From assembly GCA_945907105.1 (NCBI GenBank), contig CAMDSB010000014.1, forward strand, positions 1 through 27,985: a stretch of 27,985 nt of DNA, given 5' to 3'. Each line of letters opens with the position of its first letter. The stretch's first letter is position 1. The notes below the pieces were generated by a model. It saw nothing but the letters and a program-made list of their open reading frames with translations, ran no database searches and had not been told where the DNA came from. The stretch is from Rickettsia typhi (GTDB lineage Bacteria; Pseudomonadota; Alphaproteobacteria; Rickettsiales; Rickettsiaceae). The position numbers and the translations under genes were made by a program. This document shows positions 7,901 through 15,721 of the stretch, one piece after another.

Positions 7901-8439
7901 AAATAGAGTATTATCTAAAGCCGGTTGAAGGAATAAAAGAAGGTGGCAGGTTATGTATACGTGGTCCTAATGTTATGCAAGGATATATTTTTCCAGATAA
8001 TCCAGGGGTTATCCGGCCTCCTGTGGTTGAAAAACTAGGCAGTGATTGGTATGATACAGGTGATATTGTTTCGGTTGATAATGAAGGTTATGTGACGATT
8101 CTTGGCCGTGTGAAGCGTTTTGCCAAGATTGCCGGTGAAATGATTTCTTTAGTGGCAATAGAAGAGCTAATTATGGAAACTGATCCAGAAGCAATACACG
8201 TTGCTATTAATATTGAGGATGATAAAAAAGGTGAGCAGATAATTGTATTTACTACTGGTAAAAATATTTCTAGAGAGGAAATAATAAAAATCTGCCACAT
8301 AAAGCAATTGTCGGAATTATATATTCCTAAAATAATTATAAATGTTGCTGAAGTACCTGTTCTTGCTACTGGGAAGGTAAATTATCGTAAAATGATAGAG
8401 ATGGCACAAGAGTATGTTAGTGGTAAATCTAGCTCTTAA
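4963..8439 (+). CDS. aas: LplT-Aas fusion: lysophospholipid flippase, acyltransferase and acyl-ACP synthetase
   Basis: One polypeptide of 1158 residues joins three activities of lysophospholipid salvage. Residues about 10-425 are an MFS permease of the LplT type (multiple membrane helices; the FYLFKDRRFLPIFLVQF opening and QIADRYERTTIVK loop). Residues about 440-650 are a PlsC-type acyltransferase with NHLSYID (His469 and Asp474 of HX4D) and FPEGRTS from 536. The remainder is an AMP-forming acyl-ACP/acyl-CoA synthetase: P-loop TSGTEGKPK at 815-823, GYGVTEASP, YDTGD and the C-terminal catalytic Lys1138 in TGKVNYRK. Together they would flip lysophospholipid inward and re-acylate it with fatty acid activated by ATP on ACP. 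In E. coli, lplT and aas are separate genes; fused forms occur in other bacteria. The frame is open from a TTG at 4927, but that lies inside the promoter; the ATG at 4963 has GGAGAAG just upstream (4954-4960). Confidence 0.92.
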   Translation: MDSNQFYLFKDRRFLPIFLVQFCGCLNDSILKNALIILVTFKLANDLATPVYVLIMLANVIFILPFVLFASLAGQIADRYERTTIVKIIKFAEIGIILAAIYGFYTTNLVVLFMCIGFMGIHSTFFGPIKYSVLPDHMKKEELLGANGFVEAGTFLSILFGTMMGGFYNISGTVVIGFTVIVALIGLLSSFFMPKSNNSNKEIKINPNIIKESIRMVKYASSKNNVYLAILGISWFWFIGAAIMAQIPSLTRYTLGADENVANLFLAVFSIGVGVGSFGCSYIFSNKITTKYVFVAALGISFFGIDLYFASHIASINYEPEQLKSIYEFLRKPHYLRILFDLFCLAAVGGLYVVPLFAVMQYFTSPAYRSRVIAANNLINSFFMAGSTVILSLLFYMKFSIPSVILVVSILNAIIAIYIYQFIPNSKVIPMKLWRGIFRLFFIIFYKVEVKGIENYDKAGKRTVIVANHLSYIDPPLIASYIPETLQFAINSTITREWWVKPFLKIIKTYPIESNNPMAIKSLIDEVKKDKKIVIFPEGRTSTTGGLMKIYDGPGMIADKANAIILPIRVDGTQFTIFSKARKLARGKFTFRRKLTITILPPVKIIAPKHLDSRERRRFIGQSLYDIMSEMIFESSSYQETIFQSLINASKIYGKKARVMRDIDNNWASYFDVLLKSFILAELISKKSLAGEKVGLMLPNMVGSAIAFFAVQAAGRVAAMINFTAGSSNVISACNTAEVRTIYTSRRFIKKAELESLVDAVAKAGVMIIYLEDLRKFVSTKLKLKCFLATIFPEIYYKKICSNQNDLNTAVILFTSGTEGKPKAVALSHRNLQANRFQALAKVDFNPTDLTFNALPMFHSFGLTVTLIMCLNGIKTFFYPSPLNYRIIPEIIYDIGATIMFGTDTFLTGYAAYANPYDFYSLRYVIAGAEKLKSRTREVWSDKFGIRILEGYGVTEASPIIAVNTPMHCKAGTVGRLFPKIEYYLKPVEGIKEGGRLCIRGPNVMQGYIFPDNPGVIRPPVVEKLGSDWYDTGDIVSVDNEGYVTILGRVKRFAKIAGEMISLVAIEELIMETDPEAIHVAINIEDDKKGEQIIVFTTGKNISREEIIKICHIKQLSELYIPKIIINVAEVPVLATGKVNYRKMIEMAQEYVSGKSSS

Positions 8440-8538
8440 TATTTACAACGCACAAGTTGCACAATGAAAACTCCTGGAATAATAGTAGTTGAGTAATCTC
8501 TTGATTAGTTGAGTTTGGTATAAGAAGTAAAAATTGCT

Positions 8539-9318
8539 TTAAAAGCTGAACTGTTCTTTTATTACTCTATCTTCAAAGGTATGGTGTTGATCGAATAAAA
8601 GTTTGATAATTTTTTTATCAGTTGATTTGATGGTAACAGAATGAATGTTTTTGAACTCAAAGAAATCGGCGACGGCATTAACTGGCCTTTTTTTGCTGTC
8701 AATAATCTCGAATTTGATTTCAACATCTGCTGGAAGTAGGGCGCCGCTCCACCGCCTTGGCCTGAATGGGCAAATAGGGGTTAGACATAGTACTTTAGAG
8801 GTTAAGGGAACAATTGACCCTCCGGCGGACAAATTATAAGCGCTACTGCCAGCAGGAGTGGAAACTAAGGCTCCATCCGCTGACATTTCCATACGTTCTA
8901 TGCCGTCTACTATTATTTTAAATTTTGCCGCTTGGTTTGATTTTCTAAAAATAGAGACTTCGTTGATTGCCAAAGCAGAGTCTATTTTACCATCATTGTT
9001 TATAGTATTCATTTGCAATGGGTAGAGTTTGGCAATTTTTGAACGTTGAAGATTTTCTAAAAAATTTTCAATATGAAATTTATTCATCATAAAGCCAACG
9101 CTTCCTGCATTTATACCGTAGAATGGTATATCTAGGTGCATATAATTGTGCAAAGCATGTAGCATACTGCCATCTCCGCCAATAACTATTATTAAGTCGG
9201 CTTGAGCAGGAGTGGTAATATTAATCAGTTTCTTAAGTGATCGTTCAATAGCTTTAGCAGCTGGCAAATTACTGGATATGATGGCTATATTTTCAACTAG
9301 GATGTTTTCTTTTTCCAT
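8539..9318 (-). CDS. nadK: NAD kinase
   Basis: The enzyme phosphorylates NAD to NADP in the cytoplasm, supplying the NADPH pool. The 259-residue length is normal for the alphaproteobacterial form. The diagnostic GGDGS lies at residues 47-51 after the hydrophobic strand ADLIIVIGG, followed by the conserved FYGINAGSVGFMMN, ALAINEVSIFR, and the NAD/ATP-binding SADGALVSTPAGSSAYNLSAGG. CPFRPRRWSGALLP downstream is also typical. The start overlaps the last 22 bp of the PAP2 gene upstream, which suggests a two-gene transcript with translational coupling; no strong Shine-Dalgarno is visible ahead of the ATG. It converges on aas with a 99-bp gap in which I see no strong terminator. Confidence 0.95.
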   Translation of the reverse strand: MEKENILVENIAIISSNLPAAKAIERSLKKLINITTPAQADLIIVIGGDGSMLHALHNYMHLDIPFYGINAGSVGFMMNKFHIENFLENLQRSKIAKLYPLQMNTINNDGKIDSALAINEVSIFRKSNQAAKFKIIVDGIERMEMSADGALVSTPAGSSAYNLSAGGSIVPLTSKVLCLTPICPFRPRRWSGALLPADVEIKFEIIDSKKRPVNAVADFFEFKNIHSVTIKSTDKKIIKLLFDQHHTFEDRVIKEQFSF

Positions 9319-9962
9319 AATAAATAAATCAGATGGTTTAACAACAATACTAAGAAAGCAGATATAATTACGTCACTTGCAAAATGACCACCCATTATAA
9401 TTCGTGATAAGCCAACTATAGAGCCAAAAAATATGCCAGCTATATATATTCTCGAAAAATATAGGTTGCCAGCAACATAAGCTATTGAAGAGAAGGAATA
9501 TCCCATTGCGGCATGCCCTGAAGAAAAGGAGCAATTGCGGGGACATTGATCGGAGAAAGAAAATGCGCGAGAAAATTCTTTATTACCACCGAATTCAATT
9601 ATTTCTCTAGGTCTTGCTCGCCCAAAATTATCTTTTAACAGTGAATTTACAGTTATGCCCGGAGCAATGATAGCCGAAATAATTAAGAAAAATGCCCAAG
9701 AAGATAGAGTTTTTTTGAAATTTTTGAATTTAATTAATATATATAGCAGGTAAAGAGCGCATACTAAAACAAAACTCTTGGTTAGTATTGGCACTGCTTT
9801 GTAGAACAGGACTACTATAGCTTGTTCTTTGTACAGAAAGCCAAGTTTTTCTGAGTAAAACAAGCTGGATACTTCAATGTCAAGATTGGGAAATATAACA
9901 AAAACAAGCGAAAAAAAACCAATCGCAATTAAAGTAATATTAACTAGTCGGTTGTTAATCAT
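9297..9962 (-). CDS. PAP2-family membrane phosphatase
   Basis: A 221-residue integral membrane phosphatase with all three parts of the PAP2 active site: KDNFGRARP (KX6RP, Lys110 to Pro118), CSFSSGHA (SGH, His150) and SRIIMGGHFASD (SRX5HX3D; Arg187, His193, Asp197). About five or six hydrophobic helices surround them, starting at residues 8-25. Such enzymes remove phosphate from lipid substrates on the outer face of the inner membrane. Candidates here are lipid A 1-phosphate (LpxE-like), undecaprenyl diphosphate, or phosphatidylglycerophosphate; the motifs do not separate them. The Cys residues in DQCPRNCSFSSGH resemble those of several lipid A phosphatase-type relatives, which is only a hint. 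It overlaps nadK at its 3' end and diverges from the RNase J gene over 60 bp. Confidence 0.9.
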   Translation of the reverse strand: MINNRLVNITLIAIGFFSLVFVIFPNLDIEVSSLFYSEKLGFLYKEQAIVVLFYKAVPILTKSFVLVCALYLLYILIKFKNFKKTLSSWAFFLIISAIIAPGITVNSLLKDNFGRARPREIIEFGGNKEFSRAFSFSDQCPRNCSFSSGHAAMGYSFSSIAYVAGNLYFSRIYIAGIFFGSIVGLSRIIMGGHFASDVIISAFLVLLLNHLIYLLWKKKTS

Positions 9963-10022
9963 AGACTATCTTGAAAGAATGAGCTATAGTTTGCCTAAAT
10001 TTTTAATCATATAGTAAAATAG

Positions 10023-11702
10023 ATGTCAATCAACTTCAAAGCATACAAAGATAAACTATTATTCCTACCACTTGGTGGATCCAATGAAATTGGTATTAAT
10101 GTCAATTTATACCATTTTGAAGGCAAATGGATAATGATTGATTGTGGCAGTGGGTTTGCTGATGATTATCTTCCTGGTGTTGATATGGTCGTAGCAGATT
10201 TGAGCTTTATTGAAGCCTATAAAAAAGATTTGCTTGGCATAGTATTGACTCATGCTCACGAGGATCATCTCGGAGCTATCCAATATTTATGGAATGAGCT
10301 TGAATGCCCTGTTTACGCAACAAAATTTACAAAATGTTTCTTAAAGGCAAAATTAGCAGAATATTCTTTTGCTAGTGATATTAAACTTATCGAGGTCGAT
10401 CCAAACAAGATACTTGAACTAGGACCATTCTCTATTGAAATGATTGGATTAACCCATTCCGCTCCAGAAATGCAAGCTCTTATGATCAGGACAAAGGCGG
10501 GAAATGTATTGCATACCGGTGATTGGAAATTTGATCCAAACCCAATTGTAGGGGATTCCTCTGATGAAGCAGCTCTTAAAGCTTGTGGTGATGAAGGTGT
10601 ACTTGCTTTGGTTTGTGATTCAACTAATGTATTTAATAAAGGTTTTTCTGGTTCAGAAGGGGATGTTAGAGATAGCCTAGTGGAAATTATCGCTGGCTGC
10701 CCTAAAATGGTAGTGGTTACAACATTTGCTTCTAACCTTGCAAGGCTGGATACTTTAATTCATGCTGGTCAAAAAACAGGAAGAAAAGTTTGCCTAACTG
10801 GTAGAAGTTTGCATAGGATGTTTGCTGCAGCGCAAGAGAGCGGTTATTTAAATGATATTGCTCCTCTTGTAGATGAGAGATCAATTGGTAATCATAAAAG
10901 AGAAAATTTACTGGTGATTGCTACTGGCTGTCAAGGAGAAGATATGGCGGCAACGTCTAAGATGGCCACGGGTACTCATCACTCAATTAAGCTTGCGCCA
11001 AAAGATACAGTCATTTTTTCTTCTAAAATTATTCCTGGTAACGAAAAAAAGATTTTCAAACTATTTAATGTCTTTGTAAAAAAAGGTGTTGAGGTGATAA
11101 CAGAACGTGATCATTTTGTTCACGTATCTGGTCACCCAGCTATAGAAGAGCTTAAAAAAATGTATGAACTTGTTCGACCACAAGTATGTATCCCTGTTCA
11201 TGGCGAACCGGTCCATATTCATGAACATGCAAAGCTAGCACGGGCAAACGCTATAAAACAAGCTATAGAAGTTGAAAATGGAAGTGTAGTTTTGCTTCAG
11301 AAGGAAGAAGGAGCACAAATTATTGATGTGGTAAAAAACGGCTACTTAGCTGTAGATGGTAATTATCTATTACCAGATGATTCTCAGATATTTAGAATGC
11401 GTAGAAGAATGCGCGAAGATGGTATCGCAGTTGCTTCGGTGGTTGTAGATTCCAAACTCAGACTAGTTTGTAGCCCAATGGTAGCATTACCTGGATTACT
11501 AGATCCAATTGAAGATTCAGATTTTATTTCTGAAATTAAACAAGGAATTATTGACGCGGTAGCCGATCAGCGCAAGCAAAGTAAATCTGGCCTTACTACG
11601 GACCAGATAGAGTCATGTGTTGCCAAGACTTTACGTCGAATGATTAAGCATGAGATTAATAAATCACCTAATATTATCGTTAATCTTGAAGAAATTGAAT
11701 AA
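10023..11702 (+). CDS. rnj: Ribonuclease J
   Basis: A beta-CASP metallo-beta-lactamase nuclease of 559 residues, the usual RNase J length. It combines 5'-3' exonuclease and endonuclease activity in mRNA decay and rRNA maturation. The zinc-binding signature is HAHEDH at residues 77-82 (motif 2), with GLTHSAPEM, LHTGDWKFDPNP (motif 4 region), the beta-CASP stretch FASNLARLDTLI and LTGRSLHRM, then ATGCQGE, HVSGHPA and VCIPVHGEP. A C-terminal domain of about 110 residues with DQIESCVAKTLRRMI closes it. The N-terminus NFKAYKDKLLFLPLGGSNEIG is the family's standard opening. The start ATG lacks a clear Shine-Dalgarno (AGTAAAATAG upstream). In alphaproteobacteria RNase J usually coexists with an RNase E; the latter is not in this window. 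Confidence 0.95.
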   Translation: MSINFKAYKDKLLFLPLGGSNEIGINVNLYHFEGKWIMIDCGSGFADDYLPGVDMVVADLSFIEAYKKDLLGIVLTHAHEDHLGAIQYLWNELECPVYATKFTKCFLKAKLAEYSFASDIKLIEVDPNKILELGPFSIEMIGLTHSAPEMQALMIRTKAGNVLHTGDWKFDPNPIVGDSSDEAALKACGDEGVLALVCDSTNVFNKGFSGSEGDVRDSLVEIIAGCPKMVVVTTFASNLARLDTLIHAGQKTGRKVCLTGRSLHRMFAAAQESGYLNDIAPLVDERSIGNHKRENLLVIATGCQGEDMAATSKMATGTHHSIKLAPKDTVIFSSKIIPGNEKKIFKLFNVFVKKGVEVITERDHFVHVSGHPAIEELKKMYELVRPQVCIPVHGEPVHIHEHAKLARANAIKQAIEVENGSVVLLQKEEGAQIIDVVKNGYLAVDGNYLLPDDSQIFRMRRRMREDGIAVASVVVDSKLRLVCSPMVALPGLLDPIEDSDFISEIKQGIIDAVADQRKQSKSGLTTDQIESCVAKTLRRMIKHEINKSPNIIVNLEEIE

Positions 11703-11917
11703 GTTAAATCTTGTTTAAATTTTAGGTTGTAGGCCTCAATTTGCTTTCTAGTGCATTGCTTTTAGCAAAATGCTTAGGGATTATGATATACACTTGATAA
11801 TCTTTTGAAGTGGTGCGAGAAGTATAAGAATAGAATTGATTTTGTTCCAGTATAGTATAAATTGAAAATTTCAGTTCTACTTATAAAGAATAAAAAATTA
11901 TTCAGCTTATAGAAATC

Positions 11918-13339
11918 ATGTTAAAAAAAGCAAAACTTCAAAAAAATAATCTTATTCTGTTAATCACAGTTAGTTTGTCATTAGCCGCCTGGTACCTGCC
12001 AATATCTGAAGCCGTATCTGAAGAAGCTTGGCACTTACTGATTATATTTATAGCTACTATAATTGGTATTATTTTGAACCCTCTGCCTATGGGGGTCATT
12101 GCTTTGCTTAGTATTCTAGCTTGTATACTAACGAAAACATTATCATTATCTGAATGTTTATCTGGATTTAGCGATAGTATCGTCTGGTTAGTCGTTTTTG
12201 CTTTTTTCATTTCCAATGGTTTTATTAAAACAGGGCTGGGTTCTAGAATAGCCTATTATGTATTGTCTAAAATAGGGCATAGTACACTAGGTATTTCTTA
12301 TGCGTTAGTTATTGCTGATTTTGTTTTATCACCTTTAATTCCTAGCGCTACAGCAAGAGGCGGCGGTGTAATTTTTCCTATTGCCAAATCTATTTGCAAA
12401 TCTTTTTCTGATCATGACCATCCTGGTGTCTCTTCTAAAAATGGTGGCTTCATAATGAGTGTTTGTACGCAATCAGCTGTGATTACTAGCACATTATTTA
12501 TTACCGCAATGGCAGCTAACCCACTGGTTGTAAAATTAGCAGAACAAGCTGGTTTCTCTATATCTTGGGTAGATTGGGCAATAGCAGCTATTGTTCCTGG
12601 TATAGTCTCTCTTGCCCTAATGCCACTTGTTATTTATTATCTATACCCACCTACAATTAAATATTCAGATTCTGCCCCAAAAATAGCCAGAGAAAAATTA
12701 GATGCTATGGGAAGGCTCTCAGTTCATGAAATTATCATGATGCTAGTATTTGTGCTTTTAATAGTGTTATGGATTAATGGTCCACAGCTTGGGTTAGCAC
12801 CAACAACAGTAGCATTACTAGGTTTGTCTATTTTATTTGTTACCAGAGTAATTAATTTTGAGGATAATTTAGCAGATAAAGGAGCTTGGCATACTTTTAT
12901 CTGGTTTGCCACGCTCGTCATGTTATCCGATTTCTTATCTAAATTTGGTTTGATGACTTGGATTGGAACAAAGTTACAATTTCTTTTTATCGGTATTTCC
13001 CCAATAAATACATTAATTATTTTGTCATTACTATATTTTTATATCCACTATCTCTTTGCAAGCACCACAGCTCATATTACAGTATTATTGCCAACATTCT
13101 TAGTTTTGCTTGTTAATGCAGGGGTTCCAGGGGCGCTTGCAGCACTAATTCTAAGTTTTTTATCGACTTTATCTGCAGGATTAACGCATTTTGGCTTAAG
13201 TAGTTCACCGATATTTTTTGGGGCTGGATATATGAAAACTAAAGATTGGTGGTATATTGGGTTAGTAACAAGTGTATTATATTTATTAATCTGGGTTTTT
13301 ATCGGAGGAGCTTGGTGGAAATTGCTAAAGTTATGGTAA
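11918..13339 (+). CDS. DASS-family dicarboxylate/anion symporter
   Basis: A polytopic inner membrane transporter of 473 residues and roughly 11-13 hydrophobic helices, belonging to the divalent anion:sodium symporter (SLC13/CitT) family, and closest in feel to the 2-oxoglutarate/malate translocator branch. The two substrate-binding hairpin signatures are visible: PSATARGGG (residues 142-150) and FASTTAH (380-386), each with the family's S-T/N-T pattern, plus WFATLVMLSDFLSKFG and the AGLTHFGLSSSPIFFGAGY region near the end. The expected substrates are C4/C5 dicarboxylates such as malate or 2-oxoglutarate, which would suit an intracellular organism feeding on host metabolites; substrate and coupling ion are inference. 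It is preceded by a 215-bp spacer after RNase J and probably has its own promoter. A hairpin follows the stop. Confidence 0.9.
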   Translation: MLKKAKLQKNNLILLITVSLSLAAWYLPISEAVSEEAWHLLIIFIATIIGIILNPLPMGVIALLSILACILTKTLSLSECLSGFSDSIVWLVVFAFFISNGFIKTGLGSRIAYYVLSKIGHSTLGISYALVIADFVLSPLIPSATARGGGVIFPIAKSICKSFSDHDHPGVSSKNGGFIMSVCTQSAVITSTLFITAMAANPLVVKLAEQAGFSISWVDWAIAAIVPGIVSLALMPLVIYYLYPPTIKYSDSAPKIAREKLDAMGRLSVHEIIMMLVFVLLIVLWINGPQLGLAPTTVALLGLSILFVTRVINFEDNLADKGAWHTFIWFATLVMLSDFLSKFGLMTWIGTKLQFLFIGISPINTLIILSLLYFYIHYLFASTTAHITVLLPTFLVLLVNAGVPGALAALILSFLSTLSAGLTHFGLSSSPIFFGAGYMKTKDWWYIGLVTSVLYLLIWVFIGGAWWKLLKLW

Positions 13340-13359
13340 CTCATCCTATTAATTCTAGT

Positions 13360-13400
13360 CAGTTCGAGGATAAGACTGTATAATCTTTGTCCTTGAACTG
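13360..13400 (+). terminator. Candidate hairpin terminator between convergent genes
   Basis: CAGTTCGAGGATAA (13360-13373) pairs with TTGTCCTTGAACTG (13387-13400) around a 13-nt loop. In plus-strand RNA all 14 positions pair, two of them as G-U; on the minus strand those two become A-C mismatches. It therefore favours ending the DASS transcript over tolB. There is no downstream T-run, so efficiency is uncertain. Confidence 0.55.
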
Positions 13401-13424
13401 CAGTGCTTAATTAAGGTATCACCG

Positions 13425-14750
13425 TCAATCTATAACATGTGACCAATCTGGATCAGAAGCGTCATTTGGTGTAGGAATTATGTGCTCGTTATAACCAGTG
13501 AAGTCAATGGTATAAATTCTATTAAAGCCATTACCCCCTTTTCCTTTATGACGAGAGCCTTTTGTAAATACCAGAACTCTGCCATTAGGGGCCCATGAAG
13601 ATGCTTCAACAAGATAACCACTAGCAATTAAGCGTTCATTGCTTTGCCCATCAACAAAGTCTGGTTTCATAACGCCAATAGTAAAGCCGCTGCTTCTACT
13701 TAATTTTGTGAACGCAATGAAATTACGGCTAGACCAATTAGGTTCGGCGTAAGAACCGCCGCCAAAACTAATTTTCTGAATATTAGAACCATTTCTGCCC
13801 ATAACAAATAATTGTCTTGCACCATGCCTGTCTGATTGGAAAACAATATGCTTGCCATCCGGAGAATAGCTTGGTGAAGTATTAATACTTACACCTTCAG
13901 TAATTTGAGACACTTTCTTGCTCTTAAGATTCATCTCGTAAATATTAGTAGCACCATTTTTTGCTATGGACATAATAGCATAATCACCATCAGGAGAAAA
14001 ACGTGGGGCAAAAGACATTCCTGGAAAATGTCCTAGCAGTTGGCTCTTACCAGAGCGCAAGTCAAGCATATGTACTTGAGGTATCCTGTTTTTATAAGAT
14101 AGATAAAGTATTTTTTTACCATCTGGTGAAAACCTCGGAGTAAGAACTAAATCAGAGCCATTGGTCAAATATTGGTGGTTAGCGCCATCTTGATCCATTA
14201 GCGCAAGGCGCTTCACTCTTTTTAAGTAGGGCCCACTTTCAGAAACATAAACAATTCTGGTATTAAAATACCCATCATAACCTGTTACTTTACTATACAC
14301 GCTATCAGCTATTTTATGAGCCACTCTGCGCCATAATTTTTCTGATAACTCAAACGACTCACTGGCAAGTTGCTTTTCTAAAATAGCATCCCATAGAATG
14401 AATTTAACTTGAAGTTTGCCCGAAGCGCTTTTGGTTATTTCTCCATTTAGTAATAAATTAGCATTTATTTGTTGCCAAGCCGCAAATAAAGGTGTGTGGG
14501 TAACTCCTGTTTTTGACTCAATAAAAGCGGCTGAAGAAATTGGTCTAAATATTCCAGAGCCTTTTAAATCATTATTGATAACAGCGATAACATCTTGTGC
14601 TATTTTGAGATCTGCTGGATCTACGCCCCTGAAGCTATTAATAGCTATAGGTATTGGATCGACGGTTCCTCTGGTTACATTAATTGTGTTATCTGCTAAG
14701 GAAAATAACGGGAATATACATAGGCAAATAGCCAAAAATAATCTTTTCAT
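13425..14750 (-). CDS. tolB: Tol-Pal system periplasmic propeller TolB
   Basis: A 441-residue periplasmic protein of the Tol-Pal system, which keeps the outer membrane drawn in during division. A signal peptide covers about residues 1-19 (MKRLFLAICLCIFPLFSLA). The N-terminal domain opens with NVTRGTVDPIPIAI and contains SGIFRPISSAAF. The C-terminal six-bladed beta-propeller is seen as repeated PRFSPDGKKILYLS, PRFSPDGDYAIMSI, PSYSPDGKHIVFQSD and SSWAPNGRVLVFTKG between about residues 205 and 430, ending in NDASDPDWSHVID. It is the last gene of the phaZ-tolQRAB run, 26 bp after tolA. Its usual partner Pal, and CpoB, do not follow: the next gene is convergent. Confidence 0.96.
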   Translation of the reverse strand: MKRLFLAICLCIFPLFSLADNTINVTRGTVDPIPIAINSFRGVDPADLKIAQDVIAVINNDLKGSGIFRPISSAAFIESKTGVTHTPLFAAWQQINANLLLNGEITKSASGKLQVKFILWDAILEKQLASESFELSEKLWRRVAHKIADSVYSKVTGYDGYFNTRIVYVSESGPYLKRVKRLALMDQDGANHQYLTNGSDLVLTPRFSPDGKKILYLSYKNRIPQVHMLDLRSGKSQLLGHFPGMSFAPRFSPDGDYAIMSIAKNGATNIYEMNLKSKKVSQITEGVSINTSPSYSPDGKHIVFQSDRHGARQLFVMGRNGSNIQKISFGGGSYAEPNWSSRNFIAFTKLSRSSGFTIGVMKPDFVDGQSNERLIASGYLVEASSWAPNGRVLVFTKGSRHKGKGGNGFNRIYTIDFTGYNEHIIPTPNDASDPDWSHVID

Positions 14751-14776
14751 ATAATTTAAACAAATAATTAATTAAT

Positions 14777-15721
14777 CTACTGATCCATGAAACTTGGGTC
14801 AAAAAGCAAGTTAAATTCTTTCCAAACATCATATCTATCAACTGGCAAATTTTCAATTGGACTTGCTTGTTTTACCGCACGAACAGCACTTTCTGCTGTA
14901 AGTTTGCATAGAGCCTCTGAATTCGGTGGACAAATAATTTTTATAACAGTTACATTGTTTATTGTTCCATCAGTTTCTAATGCCATATGCAACATTACAC
15001 GCACATCCCTTAGATTTTGATTCCCGATGGGAGGACGCCAATTTTTCTCAATTTGACTCTTAACAAGAGACTTTTCTGTAATAGAAAGTGGAGAGTCCTC
15101 GTTATATTCCATTCCTCTTGTTTTCTTCGTTCCTTCTAGTTGTTCAGCGTTACTTTTCTTAAGTATTTTTGAGTCGGTTCCGACTGACTCATCTTCTAAA
15201 TTTTTTAAAATAGAGTCGATGTTATCCTCCTCTTTTGGCGCAACTTTCGGTTTAGCGGTAGGTTTAGGAGTTTCTTTCTTAGGCTCTTTCTTAGGCTCTT
15301 TCTTAGGCTCTGTTTTGGGCTCTATTTTAGGTTCTGGTTTTTTTTCTGGCTCTTCTTTTTTTATAGGTTGTTTTTCTGGTAATTTCTCCGGGTCTTTAGG
15401 TTTTTCTTCTTCCTTAATAGGCTCTTTTTTCTCTTCCGGCTTTGCTTCAACGGGGGTAGGGTCCTGTTTTTTTGCAGTAGCTGATTTTTTTACTTCTTTC
15501 GACTTTTCAGGTTCAATTGCTTTTTTAGCAACTATATTTTCATTTTTAACATTTGATAGCTCGCTAGTAGGAAGAATTTCAAAGGTCATAACGTCTTGTT
15601 CTTCAGGTAGTTTTTCAAACACCGAAGGGAAGCCGAGAAAAAACACGCCTAGTAAAATTAAGTGCAAGATCGCGGAGACAATAAGAGCTCTTTGAACTTT
15701 CTTATCTTCTTGTTCTTTCAT
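14777..15721 (-). CDS. tolA: Tol-Pal inner membrane protein TolA
   Basis: TolA spans the periplasm and passes proton-motive energy from TolQR to the outer membrane proteins. The 314-residue product has the expected three parts: one N-terminal membrane helix (about residues 11-32, RALIVSAILHLILLGVFFLGF), a long charged Lys/Glu/Pro domain with short repeats such as KTEPKKEPKKEPKKE (about 60-165), and a C-terminal TonB/TolA-like fold from about residue 205 (SLVKSQIEKNWRPP, VRVMLHMALETDGTINNVTV, ESAVRAVKQASP). The central domain is Pro-rich (TonB-like) rather than the Ala-rich helix of enterobacteria. The ATG follows the tolR stop codon directly (TAAATG), so the two are probably translationally coupled. 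Confidence 0.93.
   Translation of the reverse strand: MKEQEDKKVQRALIVSAILHLILLGVFFLGFPSVFEKLPEEQDVMTFEILPTSELSNVKNENIVAKKAIEPEKSKEVKKSATAKKQDPTPVEAKPEEKKEPIKEEEKPKDPEKLPEKQPIKKEEPEKKPEPKIEPKTEPKKEPKKEPKKETPKPTAKPKVAPKEEDNIDSILKNLEDESVGTDSKILKKSNAEQLEGTKKTRGMEYNEDSPLSITEKSLVKSQIEKNWRPPIGNQNLRDVRVMLHMALETDGTINNVTVIKIICPPNSEALCKLTAESAVRAVKQASPIENLPVDRYDVWKEFNLLFDPSFMDQ

Noticed and set aside
11703..11917. Spacer between RNase J and the DASS gene examined for a riboswitch or small RNA
   Set aside because: Only weak, bulged hairpins (for example around 11750-11775) and no T-run or conserved aptamer pattern are visible.
13356..13405. GTTCGAG resembling a tRNA T-loop
   Set aside because: No acceptor stem, anticodon arm or CCA-side pairing surrounds it; it is one arm of the hairpin at 13360-13400.
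15219..15695. Plus-strand open frame of 158 codons rich in Ser, Gly and Phe
   Set aside because: It is the antisense reading of the Lys/Glu/Pro repeat domain of tolA; the low-complexity composition keeps the opposite frame open.
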